From the NCBI RefSeq assembly GCF_003143935.1, contig NZ_QFRX01000001.1, forward strand, positions 7,784,992 to 7,848,991: a stretch of 64,000 bases of DNA, given 5' to 3'. The translations under genes were made by a program, and so were the position numbers. Of this stretch, positions 16,162 to 26,593 are shown piece by piece. The notes below the pieces were generated by a model. That model saw only the letters and a program-made list of their open reading frames with translations. It was not told the DNA's origin and ran no database searches. Position 1 is the first letter of the stretch. Every line of letters begins with the position of its first letter. This stretch comes from Streptomyces sp. Act143 (lineage in GTDB: Bacteria > Actinomycetota > Actinomycetes > Streptomycetales > Streptomycetaceae).

Positions 16162-16206
16162 GCCGATTCCTCCTTGTGGTGGTCGTGGTGCCATGGTACC
16201 TCTTAT

Positions 16207-16233
16207 CGAGCTACCTCGTTTCGAGGTAGCTCG
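16207..16233. promoter_or_regulatory. Probable PadR operator
   Basis: A perfect 12-bp inverted repeat with arms CGAGCTACCTCG and CGAGGTAGCTCG and a TTT centre. It lies between divergent padR and the MATE gene, 45 nt from the padR start and 33 nt from the pump start, where it can block both promoters. A partial copy AGCTCGGATCGAG follows at 16243. Confidence 0.75.
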
Positions 16234-16266
16234 GATTGATGCAGCTCGGATCGAGGGGGCTTTCTC

Positions 16267-17601
16267 ATGGACAGTCATCGGCGTCGGATCGTCGCGCTCG
16301 CCCACCCCGTCTACTTCTCGCTGCTCGCCTCCGTCGCCGCCGGGATCATCAACACCGTCTGGGTCTCCCGGCTCGGCGGACCGGCGGTGGCCGCCGTCGC
16401 CGTGGCGACCAACACCGAGAACGTGCTGCTCGGGGTGGCCCTGGTCTTCGGCTCGGGCACGACCGTGCTGGTCGCGCGGGCCAGGGGGGCGCGGGACCCG
16501 GGGGCGGTACGGGCCGCCGTGCGCGGGGGCTGGGCGGTGTGCGGGGCGGTCACGCCGGTGGTCGTGGTGGGCGGGTATCTGCTGCGGGAGCCGCTGGCCC
16601 GGCTGGTGCTCGGCGAGGGCGCGGCGCTGCCGCTCGCCGTCGGCTACTTCGCGATATCCATGCCGGGCATCGCTGTGTTCTTCGCCCAGCAGATGGTCGA
16701 CGCCATCCTGAAGGGCACGGGGGACACCAGGACGCCGATGCGGCTCGCCCTGCTGGCCAACGGGCTGATCCTCGTCTGCGACCCGCTCTTCATCCACTTC
16801 TACGGTGTCCGGGGCGCCGCCGCCTCGACGGTGCTGTGCCGGTGCGTGGCCCTGGGGGCCGGGCTTCTCGCCCTGCGGCGGAACGCGCTGCTGCGGCACG
16901 CCGCCGGACCCGGCGTCGCCTTCCGGCGGACGCTGCGCACCGGACTGCCGATGGCCGCCGACTTCACCGTGCGGCAGGGCGGGGCGCTGGTGCTGGTCGC
17001 CGTCGTGGCGCGGATCGGGGTGACGGCGGTGGCCGCGTACGCCATCGCCTACAAGGTCCTCTACCTCGCCACCATGGGCTTCTACGCCGTCCGGCAGGCC
17101 GCCGCCATCCACACCGCGCATCTGCTGGGCGCGGGGTCGGACGCGCGGCGGGCGATCGGGCGGCAGGCGGTGACGGTGTCCGGGGCCTTCGGACTGGTCG
17201 CCGTCGCGCTGTTCGCCCTGACCGCGCCCTGGATCATGGCCGCCTTCGGCGCCGGGGGCGCGGTCGCCGACGCGGGGGTGCTGTTCCTGCGCTGCGCAGG
17301 GCCCTATCTGCTGCTGATGGCCTGTTTCATCGCGCTGGGCGGGGTCTTCGAGGGCAGCGGGGGCGCGCCGGTGCTGCTGCGGGTGACGCTGCTGGGGACC
17401 GCCGTCCAACTGCCGCTGGCGTACGGGCTGTCCGGGCTCGGGCTGCCGGGGGTGTGCCTCGCGATGGCGCTGGCCATGGCCGTGCAGTGTGCGGTGGTGG
17501 GCGTGGTGCTCGGGCGGTCCCGGCGTCAGGAGGAGACCGAGGTCTCCGGCGACTCGGACGACTCGGACGACTCCGACGCCTCTGCGGCCTGCGCGGCCTG
17601 A
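16267..17601 (+). CDS. MATE-family multidrug efflux transporter
   Basis: 444 residues with twelve predicted helices in two pseudo-repeats. The MATE start is recognisable (LAHPVYFSLLASVAAGIINTVWVSRLG), as are FFAQQMVDAILKGTGDTRTPM and the second-repeat counterpart LRTGLPMAADFTVRQGG. It exports cationic drugs or metabolites in exchange for H+ or Na+. The C-terminal 20 residues are a DSDDSDDSD-type acidic repeat lying in the 76 nt that overlap the converging GT87 gene. PadR control is indicated by the divergent repressor and the operator. Confidence 0.93.
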   Translation: MDSHRRRIVALAHPVYFSLLASVAAGIINTVWVSRLGGPAVAAVAVATNTENVLLGVALVFGSGTTVLVARARGARDPGAVRAAVRGGWAVCGAVTPVVVVGGYLLREPLARLVLGEGAALPLAVGYFAISMPGIAVFFAQQMVDAILKGTGDTRTPMRLALLANGLILVCDPLFIHFYGVRGAAASTVLCRCVALGAGLLALRRNALLRHAAGPGVAFRRTLRTGLPMAADFTVRQGGALVLVAVVARIGVTAVAAYAIAYKVLYLATMGFYAVRQAAAIHTAHLLGAGSDARRAIGRQAVTVSGAFGLVAVALFALTAPWIMAAFGAGGAVADAGVLFLRCAGPYLLLMACFIALGGVFEGSGGAPVLLRVTLLGTAVQLPLAYGLSGLGLPGVCLAMALAMAVQCAVVGVVLGRSRRQEETEVSGDSDDSDDSDASAACAA

Positions 17602-18797
17602 GCGGGTTCGGCGGCCTCGACGGGGGCGCTCACCGTGGCCCGCCACAGCTCCACGGCCGCCAGGACGGTCGCGGCGACGAGCAGGCCGTTGCGCAGGAAG
17701 AGCAGGGTGACGCCCAGGCCGTCACTGGCGACGACGTTCGCGAAGTAGACCGGGAACTCCAGCACGGTCACGAAGGACGCCACCAGCACCAGCAGGGCGG
17801 GCACCGTCATCCGGCTCGCCCGGAAGCACAGGCACACCGCGGCCAGGCCGATCAGCCACACCATGTACTGCGGGCTGATCACCCGGCTCGTGGTCGTGAA
17901 CAGCAGGATCGCCACGAACGCCGCGTCCGCCAGGGTGTGTGCCTCGAAGCGGGTCGCCACCAGCCGCCACAGCAGCAGCCAGGCGAAGGCGACGCCGGTC
18001 AGGGCGAGCGCGGCGGTGCTGACGACGTTCACCCACGGGCCGAGGAACTCCACCGAGCCGTAGTTCAGCAGCACCTGGCCGTCCCAGCCGTACCGTCGCG
18101 CCACATGGAAGACCAGGGAGCCGAGCGACTCCACCTCGGTGCCCCGGTCGGCCTGGAAGGTCAGGAAGGCGAAGGCGCCGGGCATGGCCACCGCGAACAG
18201 GGCCGCGAGGCCGGCCGCCGTGGCCGCCGCCGACATCCACGTGGCCCGCTTACGGGCGGCCACCAGCAGCAGCACCGGCCACACCTTGAGCATCGCCCCG
18301 AAGCCGACCAGGGCGCCCATCACGCGCGGATGCCGGGCGCCCGCGAGCAGCGCGGCCACGGCGACGGCGGTGACCATCACGTCGTAGCGGGCGTACACGG
18401 TCGGACCGAGCAGCGGCACGCCCACCACCCACATCCACACGCCGCGCAGACTCCGCCCGGGACGCAGGCCCGCGTACAGCAGCAGGGAGAAGACCACCAG
18501 GTCGGCGAGGAAGGCGAGGACGAAGAACGCCGTCGCGTACGAAAGGAACGGCAGCAGGGCGGGGGAGAGGATCGCCAGCGCCGCGGCCGGCGGGTACTGC
18601 CAGGTGACGTCGTCCTGCGGGAAGGTGCCGGTGCGCAGCACGTCGTACCAGCCCTGGTAGATCACCGACACGTCGCTGGTGACGTCCGGGCCGGGGAAGA
18701 CGTACACCTTCAGGACGAACAGGAGCAGCAGCAGTCGCGTCAGGCCCCAGGTCGCCAGCAGTCCCGCCGGAGACCGCCTCGTACCCGCAATGTCCAC
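17526..18797 (-). CDS. GT87-type polyprenyl-phosphate-dependent mannosyltransferase, integral membrane
   Basis: 423 residues from GTG 18797, which has AGGGGC upstream; the open frame extends another 129 nt, but with an unlikely N-terminus. Roughly ten membrane helices. Family features are an early outer loop with DVSVIYQGWYDVLRTG and DDVTWQYPPAA, the acidic and aromatic catalytic loop seen in DUF2029/GT87 alpha-1,2-mannosyltransferases. These use polyprenyl-phosphomannose outside the membrane for lipoglycan or lipomannan building. A PimB'-like GT4 gene is divergent next door, which supports a mannolipid role. The C-terminal SESSESSESPE tail is encoded antisense to the MATE tail. Confidence 0.82.
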   Translation of the reverse strand: MDIAGTRRSPAGLLATWGLTRLLLLLFVLKVYVFPGPDVTSDVSVIYQGWYDVLRTGTFPQDDVTWQYPPAAALAILSPALLPFLSYATAFFVLAFLADLVVFSLLLYAGLRPGRSLRGVWMWVVGVPLLGPTVYARYDVMVTAVAVAALLAGARHPRVMGALVGFGAMLKVWPVLLLVAARKRATWMSAAATAAGLAALFAVAMPGAFAFLTFQADRGTEVESLGSLVFHVARRYGWDGQVLLNYGSVEFLGPWVNVVSTAALALTGVAFAWLLLWRLVATRFEAHTLADAAFVAILLFTTTSRVISPQYMVWLIGLAAVCLCFRASRMTVPALLVLVASFVTVLEFPVYFANVVASDGLGVTLLFLRNGLLVAATVLAAVELWRATVSAPVEAAEPAQAAQAAEASESSESSESPETSVSS

Positions 18798-18949
18798 CGG
18801 AGCCCCTGTTCGCGCGTTGCCGTGTTCGCTGTCCTTGAGATGGCCATGATGTCCCGGCCTGCTGTGAGGTTGCCATAAACGTGGCCGCGCCCGGCTGTGA
18901 GGGGGTCGTGGAGCGGAGGTGGGCATGCCGTTGGGTAGGGTCGGCGGCG

Positions 18950-20104
18950 ATGCGCACGACGATGTCCAAGACCCTGATCGTCACGAACGACTTCCCGCCC
19001 AGGCCAGGCGGTATCCAGGCGTTCCTGCACAACATGGCGCTGCGCCTCGATCCCGAGCGGCTCGTGGTCTATGCCTCGACCTGGAAGCGGGGGCGGGAGG
19101 GCGTAGCGGCCACGGCCGCCTTCGACGCCGAGCAGCCCTTCACCGTCGTACGCGACCGTACGACGATGCTCCTGCCGACGCCCGCGGCGACGCGTACGGC
19201 GGTCGGACTGCTGCGGGAACACGGCTGTACGTCGGTGTGGTTCGGGGCGGCGGCCCCGCTCGGGCTGATGGCGCCCGCGCTGCGGAAGGCGGGGGCCGAG
19301 CGGCTGGTGGCCACGACCCACGGGCACGAGGCGGGGTGGGCGCAACTGCCCGCCGCCCGGCAGCTGCTGCGCCGGATCGGTGAGGGCACGGACACCCTCA
19401 CCTACCTCGGGGAGTACACGCGGTCGCGGATCGCCGCGGCGCTGACGCCGGAGGCCGGCTCGCGGATGGTGCAGCTGCCGCCGGGGGTGGACGAGAAGAC
19501 CTTCCATCCGGGGTCGGGCGGCGAGGCCGTGCGGGCGCGGCTCGGGCTGACCGACCGGCCGGTGGTGGTGTGCGTCTCGCGGCTGGTGCCACGCAAGGGG
19601 CAGGACACGCTGATCCTGGCGATGCCGCGGATTCTGGCCGCCCAGCCGGACGCGGTGCTGCTGATCGTCGGGGGCGGTCCGTACGAGAAGGAGCTGCGCA
19701 GGCTCGCAGCCGAGACCCGGGTGGCCGACTCGGTCGTCTTCACGGGGGCCGTGCCCTGGTCCGAGCTGCCCGCGCACTACGGCGCCGGGGACGTCTTCGC
19801 GATGCCGTGCCGGACCCGGCGGGGCGGGCTCGACGTGGAGGGGCTCGGGATCGTCTACCTGGAGGCCTCGGCGACCGGGCTGCCGGTCGTCGCCGGGGAC
19901 TCCGGCGGGGCGCCGGACGCGGTGCTCGACGGGGAGACCGGGTGGGTCGTGCGGGGCGGGTCGGCCGAGGACTGCGCCGAGCGGATCCTGGCGCTCCTGG
20001 ACGATGCCGAGCTGCGGCAGCGGATGGGGGAACGGGGGCGGGCCTGGGTCGAGGAGAAGTGGCGCTGGGACCTGCTGGCAGAAAAGTTGAAGACGTTGCT
20101 CTAG
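18950..20104 (+). CDS. GT4 glycosyltransferase, PimB'-like (phosphatidylinositol mannoside synthesis)
   Basis: 384 residues; start ATG 18950 (MRTTMSKTL), with the ATG at 18962 as alternative. Two Rossmann domains of the GT-B fold: N-terminal LIVTNDFPPRPGGIQAFLHNMA, typical of PimB'/Rv2188c, and C-terminal VCVSRLVPRKGQDTLILAMP followed by EGLGIVYLEASATGLPVVAGDSGG, the EX7E donor-binding motif for GDP-mannose. PimB' adds the second mannose to phosphatidyl-inositol monomannoside at the inner membrane face. The neighbouring GT87 gene supports this. Activity on another acceptor is possible. Confidence 0.85.
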   Translation: MRTTMSKTLIVTNDFPPRPGGIQAFLHNMALRLDPERLVVYASTWKRGREGVAATAAFDAEQPFTVVRDRTTMLLPTPAATRTAVGLLREHGCTSVWFGAAAPLGLMAPALRKAGAERLVATTHGHEAGWAQLPAARQLLRRIGEGTDTLTYLGEYTRSRIAAALTPEAGSRMVQLPPGVDEKTFHPGSGGEAVRARLGLTDRPVVVCVSRLVPRKGQDTLILAMPRILAAQPDAVLLIVGGGPYEKELRRLAAETRVADSVVFTGAVPWSELPAHYGAGDVFAMPCRTRRGGLDVEGLGIVYLEASATGLPVVAGDSGGAPDAVLDGETGWVVRGGSAEDCAERILALLDDAELRQRMGERGRAWVEEKWRWDLLAEKLKTLL

Positions 20105-20126
20105 GCGTCTAGGCGGAACCGAATAA

Positions 20127-21782
<1,656 letters not shown>

Positions 21783-21799
21783 GTCGCGTACCGCAGTGA

Positions 21800-23596
21800 C
21801 TACTTCTGGTAGATCGCCTCGATCTCGTCCGCGTAGTCCTTCGCCACCACGTTGCGCTTGAGCTTCAGGGACGGCGTCAGGTGGCCCGACTCCTCCGTGA
21901 ACTGGGAGGACAGAATGCGGAACTTCCGCACCGATTCCGCCTTCGACACCGCGGCGTTGCCGTCGTCGATCGCGGCCTGGATGGCAGCGTTCAGGTCCGC
22001 GTCCCCGGCCAGCGACGCCGCGGTGGAACCCGCCGGCTTGCCGTGCTCCGCGGCCCACCGGCCCAGGAACTCCTCGTCGACGGTGACCAGCGCGCCCACG
22101 AAGGGCCGCCCGTCGCCGACCACCATGCACTCCGCGACCAGCGCGTGGGCGCGGATGCGGTCCTCGATCACGGCCGGGGCGACGTTCTTGCCGCCCGCGG
22201 TGACGATGATCTCCTTCTTGCGGCCGGTGATCCGGAGGTAGCCGTCCTCGTCGAGGGTGCCGATGTCACCGGTGTGGAACCAGCCGTCGGCCAGCGCCTC
22301 GGCGGTCGCGGCCTCGTTGTTCCAGTAGCCCTTGAACAGGTGCTCGCCGTGCAGCAGCACCTCGCCGTCGTCGGCGATCCGGACCACCGAACCGGGCAGC
22401 GGCTGGCCGACCGTGCCGATCTTCTGCCGGTCCCAGGGGTTGAAGGCGGTGGCCGCGCAGGACTCGGTCAGGCCGTAGCCCTCCAGCACCGTGAAGCCGA
22501 TGCCGCGGAAGAAGTGACCGAGCCGCTCGCCCAGCGGGGCGCCGCCGGAGATGGCGTACTCGCCCTTGCCGCCGAGGACCGCGCGCAGCTTGCTGTAGAC
22601 CAGCTTGTCGAAGGTCTTGTGCTTGAGCCGCAGACCGAGGGACGGGCCCGACGGGGTGTCCAGCGCCTTGCTGTACGCGATCGCGGTGTCCGCGGCCTTG
22701 TCGAAGATCTTGCCCTTGCCGTCGGCCTGCGCCTTGGCGCGCGCCGAGTTGTAGACCTTCTCGAAGACGCGCGGGACGCCCAGGATCAGCGTCGGCCGGA
22801 AGGAGGCCAGCTCGTCGGTGAGGTTCTTGATGTCCGGGACGGTGCCCAGCTTGATCGGCGCCATCATCGGCGCGACCTGCACGAGCCGCCCGAAGACGTG
22901 CGCGAGCGGGAGGAAGAGCAGGACGCTGCACTCGCCGGTGCGGAACAGCGGACGCAGCCGCTCCACGACGTTCCCGCACTCGGCGAAGAAGCTGCGGTGG
23001 GTCAGCACACAGCCCTTGGGGCGGCCCGTCGTCCCGGACGTGTAGACGATGGTCGCCGGGTCGTCCGCCTTCGCCAGCGAGCTGCGCTCCTCGACGGCGG
23101 CGTCGCTGATGTCCTGCCCGAGCCGGCCCAGCTCCGCCACCCCGCCGGCCTCGATCTGCCAGACGTGCTTGAGGGCGGGCAGCCGGTCGCGCACCGACTC
23201 GACGGCGGCGGCATGGTTGTCCAGCTCCACCACACAGGCGGTCGCGCCCGAGTCGGAGAGGATCCACTGGATCTGCTCGGGCGAGCTGGTCTCGTACACC
23301 GGGACGGTGACCGCGCCCGCACACCAGATCGCGAAGTCGAGCAGCGTCCACTCGTAGCGGGTCCGCGACATCAGGCCCACCCGGTCGCCGGGCTGCACCC
23401 CCGAGGCGATGAGGCCCTTGGCGGCCGCGTGCACCTCCGCGAGGAAGGCCGTGGCCGTCACGTCCTGCCAGGCACCGCCGACCTTGCGGGCGATGACGGC
23501 GACATCGGGATGCTGCGCGGCGTTTCTGCGGACGATGTCGGTGAGGTTTCCGTCCGCAGGGACCTCGTACAAAGCCGGAAGGCTGAACTCGCGCAA
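21800..23596 (-). CDS. Long-chain fatty acid-CoA ligase (FadD15-like, ANL superfamily)
   Basis: 598 residues from a TTG start with GAGGAG eight bases upstream; no ATG or GTG nearby fits better. Adenylate-forming motifs appear in order: P-loop YTSGTTGRPKGC near residue 190, GYGLTESCAA near 390, WFHTGDIGTLDEDGYLRITGRKKE near 465, and a late catalytic lysine in LTPSLKLKRN. It activates fatty acids to acyl-CoA at the inner membrane. The neighbour with convergent direction is a cholesterol oxidase, so a role in using sterol or lipid carbon is conceivable. A structured 300-nt leader region precedes it. Confidence 0.93.
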   Translation of the reverse strand: MREFSLPALYEVPADGNLTDIVRRNAAQHPDVAVIARKVGGAWQDVTATAFLAEVHAAAKGLIASGVQPGDRVGLMSRTRYEWTLLDFAIWCAGAVTVPVYETSSPEQIQWILSDSGATACVVELDNHAAAVESVRDRLPALKHVWQIEAGGVAELGRLGQDISDAAVEERSSLAKADDPATIVYTSGTTGRPKGCVLTHRSFFAECGNVVERLRPLFRTGECSVLLFLPLAHVFGRLVQVAPMMAPIKLGTVPDIKNLTDELASFRPTLILGVPRVFEKVYNSARAKAQADGKGKIFDKAADTAIAYSKALDTPSGPSLGLRLKHKTFDKLVYSKLRAVLGGKGEYAISGGAPLGERLGHFFRGIGFTVLEGYGLTESCAATAFNPWDRQKIGTVGQPLPGSVVRIADDGEVLLHGEHLFKGYWNNEAATAEALADGWFHTGDIGTLDEDGYLRITGRKKEIIVTAGGKNVAPAVIEDRIRAHALVAECMVVGDGRPFVGALVTVDEEFLGRWAAEHGKPAGSTAASLAGDADLNAAIQAAIDDGNAAVSKAESVRKFRILSSQFTEESGHLTPSLKLKRNVVAKDYADEIEAIYQK

Positions 23597-23908
23597 GACT
23601 GCTGCTCCTCATAAGGCGCCGGCGCCACGACGTTGTGCGATGCGACGGTGCGGTCCAAGGCTCGGGCAGGTGCTCAGGCTTCTTCAAATGGTTGCAGCCA
23701 CTGGTTGAAATCCTGAGCACGACTGGACTGCCCGGACGTTACCCGCCGGTATGGCGTCTCCGACAGGGGGTCCCGGCGAGATGTTCGCTGCGTCACACGG
23801 ATTGGTGTTTCTCAGCGCACAGTAGTCGAGGCGTCTGACGACTGGCCAGTAACCGCAGGTCCGGCCGCCACTGTTCACGTATGCCGCACACGCCTACCCT
23901 TGATCGTC
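23597..23908. other. 312-nt divergent intergenic region with a 51-nt imperfect inverted repeat
   Basis: No gene seen. At 23670-23720, arms GTGCTCAGG and CCTGAGCAC enclose a second pair TTCAA and TTGAA and an inner TGG and CCA, forming a long hairpin or regulator site about 75-125 nt upstream of the acyl-CoA ligase start. At the right edge, TACCCT (23895-23900) is a probable -10 box for the metallophosphoesterase gene. Confidence 0.55.
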
Positions 23909-24706
23909 ATGGCACCCACACCCGCCGGTAACCGGAGGACACGCGTACATGTGGTCAGCGACGTGCACGGCAACGCCCGGGACCTGGCCGGCGCCGGCGA
24001 GGGTGCGGACGCCCTGATCTGCCTGGGTGACCTGGTCCTCTTCCTCGACTACGCCGACCACTCCCGCGGCATCTTCCCCGACCTGTTCGGCGAGGAGAAC
24101 GCCGATCGCATCGTCGAACTGCGGACCGCCCGCCGCTTCGAGGAGGCCCGCGAGTTCGGCGCCCGCCTGTGGGCCGGGATCGGTACGGACCGGGCGAGCG
24201 CCATCGAGCAAGCGGTGCGCAAGCAGTACGCCGAGATGTTCGCCGCGTTCCCGACCCCGACGTACGCCACCTACGGCAATGTCGACATGCCGCCCCTGTG
24301 GGAGGAGTACGCCGGACCGGGCACGACGGTCCTGGACGGGGAGCGGGTGGAGATCGGCGGACGGGTCTTCGGGTTCGTCGGCGGGGGCCTGCGCACGCCC
24401 ATGCGCACCCCGTACGAGATCAGCGACGAGGAGTACGCGGCGAAGATCGAGGCGGTCGGCGAGGTGGACGTGCTGTGCACCCACATCCCGCCGGAGGTCC
24501 CGGAGCTCGTCTACGACACCGTCGCGCGCCGCTTCGAACGGGGGAGCCGGGCACTGCTGGACGCGATCCGGCGCACCCGGCCGCGGTACGCCCTGTTCGG
24601 CCACGTCCACCAGCCGCTCGTCCGCCGGATGCGGATCGGTGCCACCGAGTGCGTCAACGTCGGGCACTTCGCGGGGAGCGGCACACCGTGGGCGCTCGAA
24701 TGGTGA
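23909..24706 (+). CDS. Calcineurin-like metallophosphoesterase
   Basis: 265 residues from ATG 23909; a TACCCT box eight bases upstream suggests a leaderless message, so the TTG three codons earlier is not used. All five metal motifs are present in order: VVSDVHGN (DxH), ICLGDLV (GD), YGNVD (GN), CTHIPPE (H) and FGHVHQP (GHxH), which together hold two divalent metals. The substrate cannot be read from the sequence; relatives act on nucleotides, phosphoproteins or polyphosphates. The 3' end is followed by tandem near-copies of the gene's last bases. Confidence 0.9.
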   Translation: MAPTPAGNRRTRVHVVSDVHGNARDLAGAGEGADALICLGDLVLFLDYADHSRGIFPDLFGEENADRIVELRTARRFEEAREFGARLWAGIGTDRASAIEQAVRKQYAEMFAAFPTPTYATYGNVDMPPLWEEYAGPGTTVLDGERVEIGGRVFGFVGGGLRTPMRTPYEISDEEYAAKIEAVGEVDVLCTHIPPEVPELVYDTVARRFERGSRALLDAIRRTRPRYALFGHVHQPLVRRMRIGATECVNVGHFAGSGTPWALEW

Positions 24707-24711
24707 GGGTT

Positions 24712-24785
24712 CCGGACGGCGGGTGGCTCGAAGGGTGAGGGGCGTGAACGCGAGCGGCCCGGACGGCGGGTGGCCCGAAGGGTGA
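24712..24785 (+). repeat. 27-nt direct repeat (two copies) after the metallophosphoesterase gene
   Basis: Copies at 24712-24738 and 24759-24785 differ at one base. Each ends in a GGGTGA like the gene's own TCGAATGGTGA end at 24696-24706, so the unit may derive from the 3' end of the gene. Confidence 0.7.
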
Positions 24786-24888
24786 CCGGTCGGTGAAGTC
24801 GGCCGCTCACGTGCGCGGTAGCCTTCACGCTGCACACACGTGCGCACGCTTCATGACCTACCGGCCCGCATCTGGAGGAGCCACGGCG

Positions 24889-25332
24889 ATGGCGGAACAC
24901 ACCAGCTCGAGCATCACGATCGAGGCGGCACCGGCCGACGTCATGGCGGTGATCGCCGACTTCGCCCGCTACCCGGACTGGACCGGCGAGGTGAAGCAGG
25001 CGGAGGTCCTGGCCACGGACGCCTCCGGCCGTGCCGAGCAGGTACGGCTCGTCATGGACGCCGGCGCCATCAAGGACGACCAGGTGCTGGGCTACACGTG
25101 GACCGGGGAGAACGAGGTCTCCTGGACGCTGGTGAAGTCCCAGATGCTGCGCCAGCTCGACGGCACGTACCTCCTCAAGGCGACCGGCACCGGTGCCACC
25201 GAGGTCACCTACGTCCTGACCGTCGACGTCAAGATCCCGATGCTCGGGATGATCAAGCGCAAGGCCGAGAAGGTCATCATCGACCGGGCGCTGGCCGGGC
25301 TGAAGAAGCGGGTGGAGTCGGGGGCGAAGTAG
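24889..25332 (+). CDS. SRPBCC (START/Bet v1-like) lipid- or polyketide-binding family protein
   Basis: 147 residues. Start ATG 24889, with GGAGGAG eight bases upstream; the upstream open frame is rejected. The whole protein is one SRPBCC domain: SITIEAAPADVMAVIADFARYPDWTGEVKQ is the typical first strand, helix and tryptophan segment, and the C-terminal long helix AEKVIIDRALAGLKKRVE closes the hydrophobic cavity. In actinobacteria such single-domain proteins (cyclase/dehydrase or coenzyme Q-binding annotation) bind hydrophobic ligands; the ligand is unknown. It is followed after 34 nt by an ArsA-like ATPase on the same strand. Confidence 0.85.
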   Translation: MAEHTSSSITIEAAPADVMAVIADFARYPDWTGEVKQAEVLATDASGRAEQVRLVMDAGAIKDDQVLGYTWTGENEVSWTLVKSQMLRQLDGTYLLKATGTGATEVTYVLTVDVKIPMLGMIKRKAEKVIIDRALAGLKKRVESGAK

Positions 25333-25366
25333 GGATTCACCGCATGGGGATCTACCGTTCACTCCC

Positions 25367-26536
25367 ATGCGCACCCTCCTGATCACCGGTCCCGGCGGCA
25401 GCGGTCGTACGACGGTCGCCGCCGCCACCGCACTCGCCGCCGCCCGCGCGGGTGACCGGACCCTGCTCCTCAGCGGCGACCGGACCGACACCCTCGGCGC
25501 GGTCCTGGGTGTCGCCACCGGCCCCCGGCCGGTGGAGGTCCGCGACGGGCTCACCGCGTGGCGGCCCGACGCGACCGCCGGATTCCGGGACGATCTCGCC
25601 GGTTTCCAGGAGCGCGCCTCCTCCGTCCTGGACCTGCTCGGCGCCTCCCGCCTCGATCCCGAAGAGGTCACCCCGCTGCCCGGCGCGGAGGAGCTCACGC
25701 TTCTCCGCGCGCTCCGGGACGCGGCCCTGTCCGAGCGCCACGACCTGCTCGTCGTGGACCTCCCGCCCACCCCGCAGGCCCTCGCCCTCCTCGCGCTCCC
25801 CGAGGAACTGCGCCGTTATCTGCGCCGGCTGCTGCCCCCCGAGCGACAGGCCGCGCGGGCGCTCAGGCCCGTGCTCGGCCGGCTGGCCGGGGTGCCGATG
25901 CCGTCGGAGTGGCTGTACGAGACCACCGCGCGGTGGGACCTGGAGCTCGCCGCCGTCGAGGCCGTCATCGCCGACCGCAAGACGGCCGTACGCCTCGTCG
26001 CCGAGCCGGGGCCGGCCGGTGCCGACGCCGTCCGCGCCGCCACCCTCGGGCTCGCCCTGCGCGGGCTGAGCCCCGACCGTCTGCTGGCGAACCGGGTCCT
26101 CCCCGACGTCCCCGCCGACAGCCGGTTCGCCGGGGCCGTCGCCCAGCAGCGCAAGGCGCTGGAGGAGTGGCGGGAGGCGTACGAGGTCGTGGAGGTCGCC
26201 CACTCCGGACGGGACCCGCGCGGCCTCGACGACCTCGAAGAGCTGGGTGCGCCCGGGGCGCCGCAGGTGCCGTCCGGGGTGGAGTGGCCGGTCGCCGACC
26301 GGCTCGCCGAGGACGGCGTGCTGGTGTGGCACCTCCCGCTGCCCGGCGCGGTGCGCGACGAGCTGGACCTCATCCGGCGCGGTGACGAACTCGTCGTCAC
26401 CGCCGGGCGGTTCCGGCGGATCGTGCCCCTGCCCTCCGCGCTGCGCCGCTGCACCGTCGCCGGGGCCGCGCTGCGCGACGGAGAGCTGCGCGTGCGGTTC
26501 GCGCCGGACCCGGATCTCTGGCCGGAGACACGGTGA
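25367..26536 (+). CDS. ArsA/GET3-like ATPase with degenerate P-loop
   Basis: 389 residues. The N-terminal half is a SIMIBI-class NTPase fold: the P-loop position reads LLITGPGGSGRTTVAAA, and HDLLVVDLPPTPQALALL resembles switch II/Walker B of ArsA-like proteins. Both the signature lysine and the Walker A lysine of the deviant motif (KGGxGKT) are replaced, by Pro and Arg, so ATP hydrolysis is doubtful. The C-terminal part ends in an ArsA-type HSP20-like region (VLVWHLPLP...DLIRRGDELVVTAGRFRR). It may act in membrane-protein targeting or as a regulator. A TACCGT box eight bases before the ATG hints at a leaderless RNA. Confidence 0.8.
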   Translation: MRTLLITGPGGSGRTTVAAATALAAARAGDRTLLLSGDRTDTLGAVLGVATGPRPVEVRDGLTAWRPDATAGFRDDLAGFQERASSVLDLLGASRLDPEEVTPLPGAEELTLLRALRDAALSERHDLLVVDLPPTPQALALLALPEELRRYLRRLLPPERQAARALRPVLGRLAGVPMPSEWLYETTARWDLELAAVEAVIADRKTAVRLVAEPGPAGADAVRAATLGLALRGLSPDRLLANRVLPDVPADSRFAGAVAQQRKALEEWREAYEVVEVAHSGRDPRGLDDLEELGAPGAPQVPSGVEWPVADRLAEDGVLVWHLPLPGAVRDELDLIRRGDELVVTAGRFRRIVPLPSALRRCTVAGAALRDGELRVRFAPDPDLWPETR

Positions 26537-26593
26537 ATCCGGTGCGGCCGTTCGGGTAACGTCGTAGGGACGAACCGCAGTCAGGAGTCCGTC

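Noticed and set aside
16162-17646. Extension of the padR frame upstream on the minus strand
   Set aside because: It is antisense to the MATE gene and passes through the operator; the PadR signature starts right after GTG 16161.
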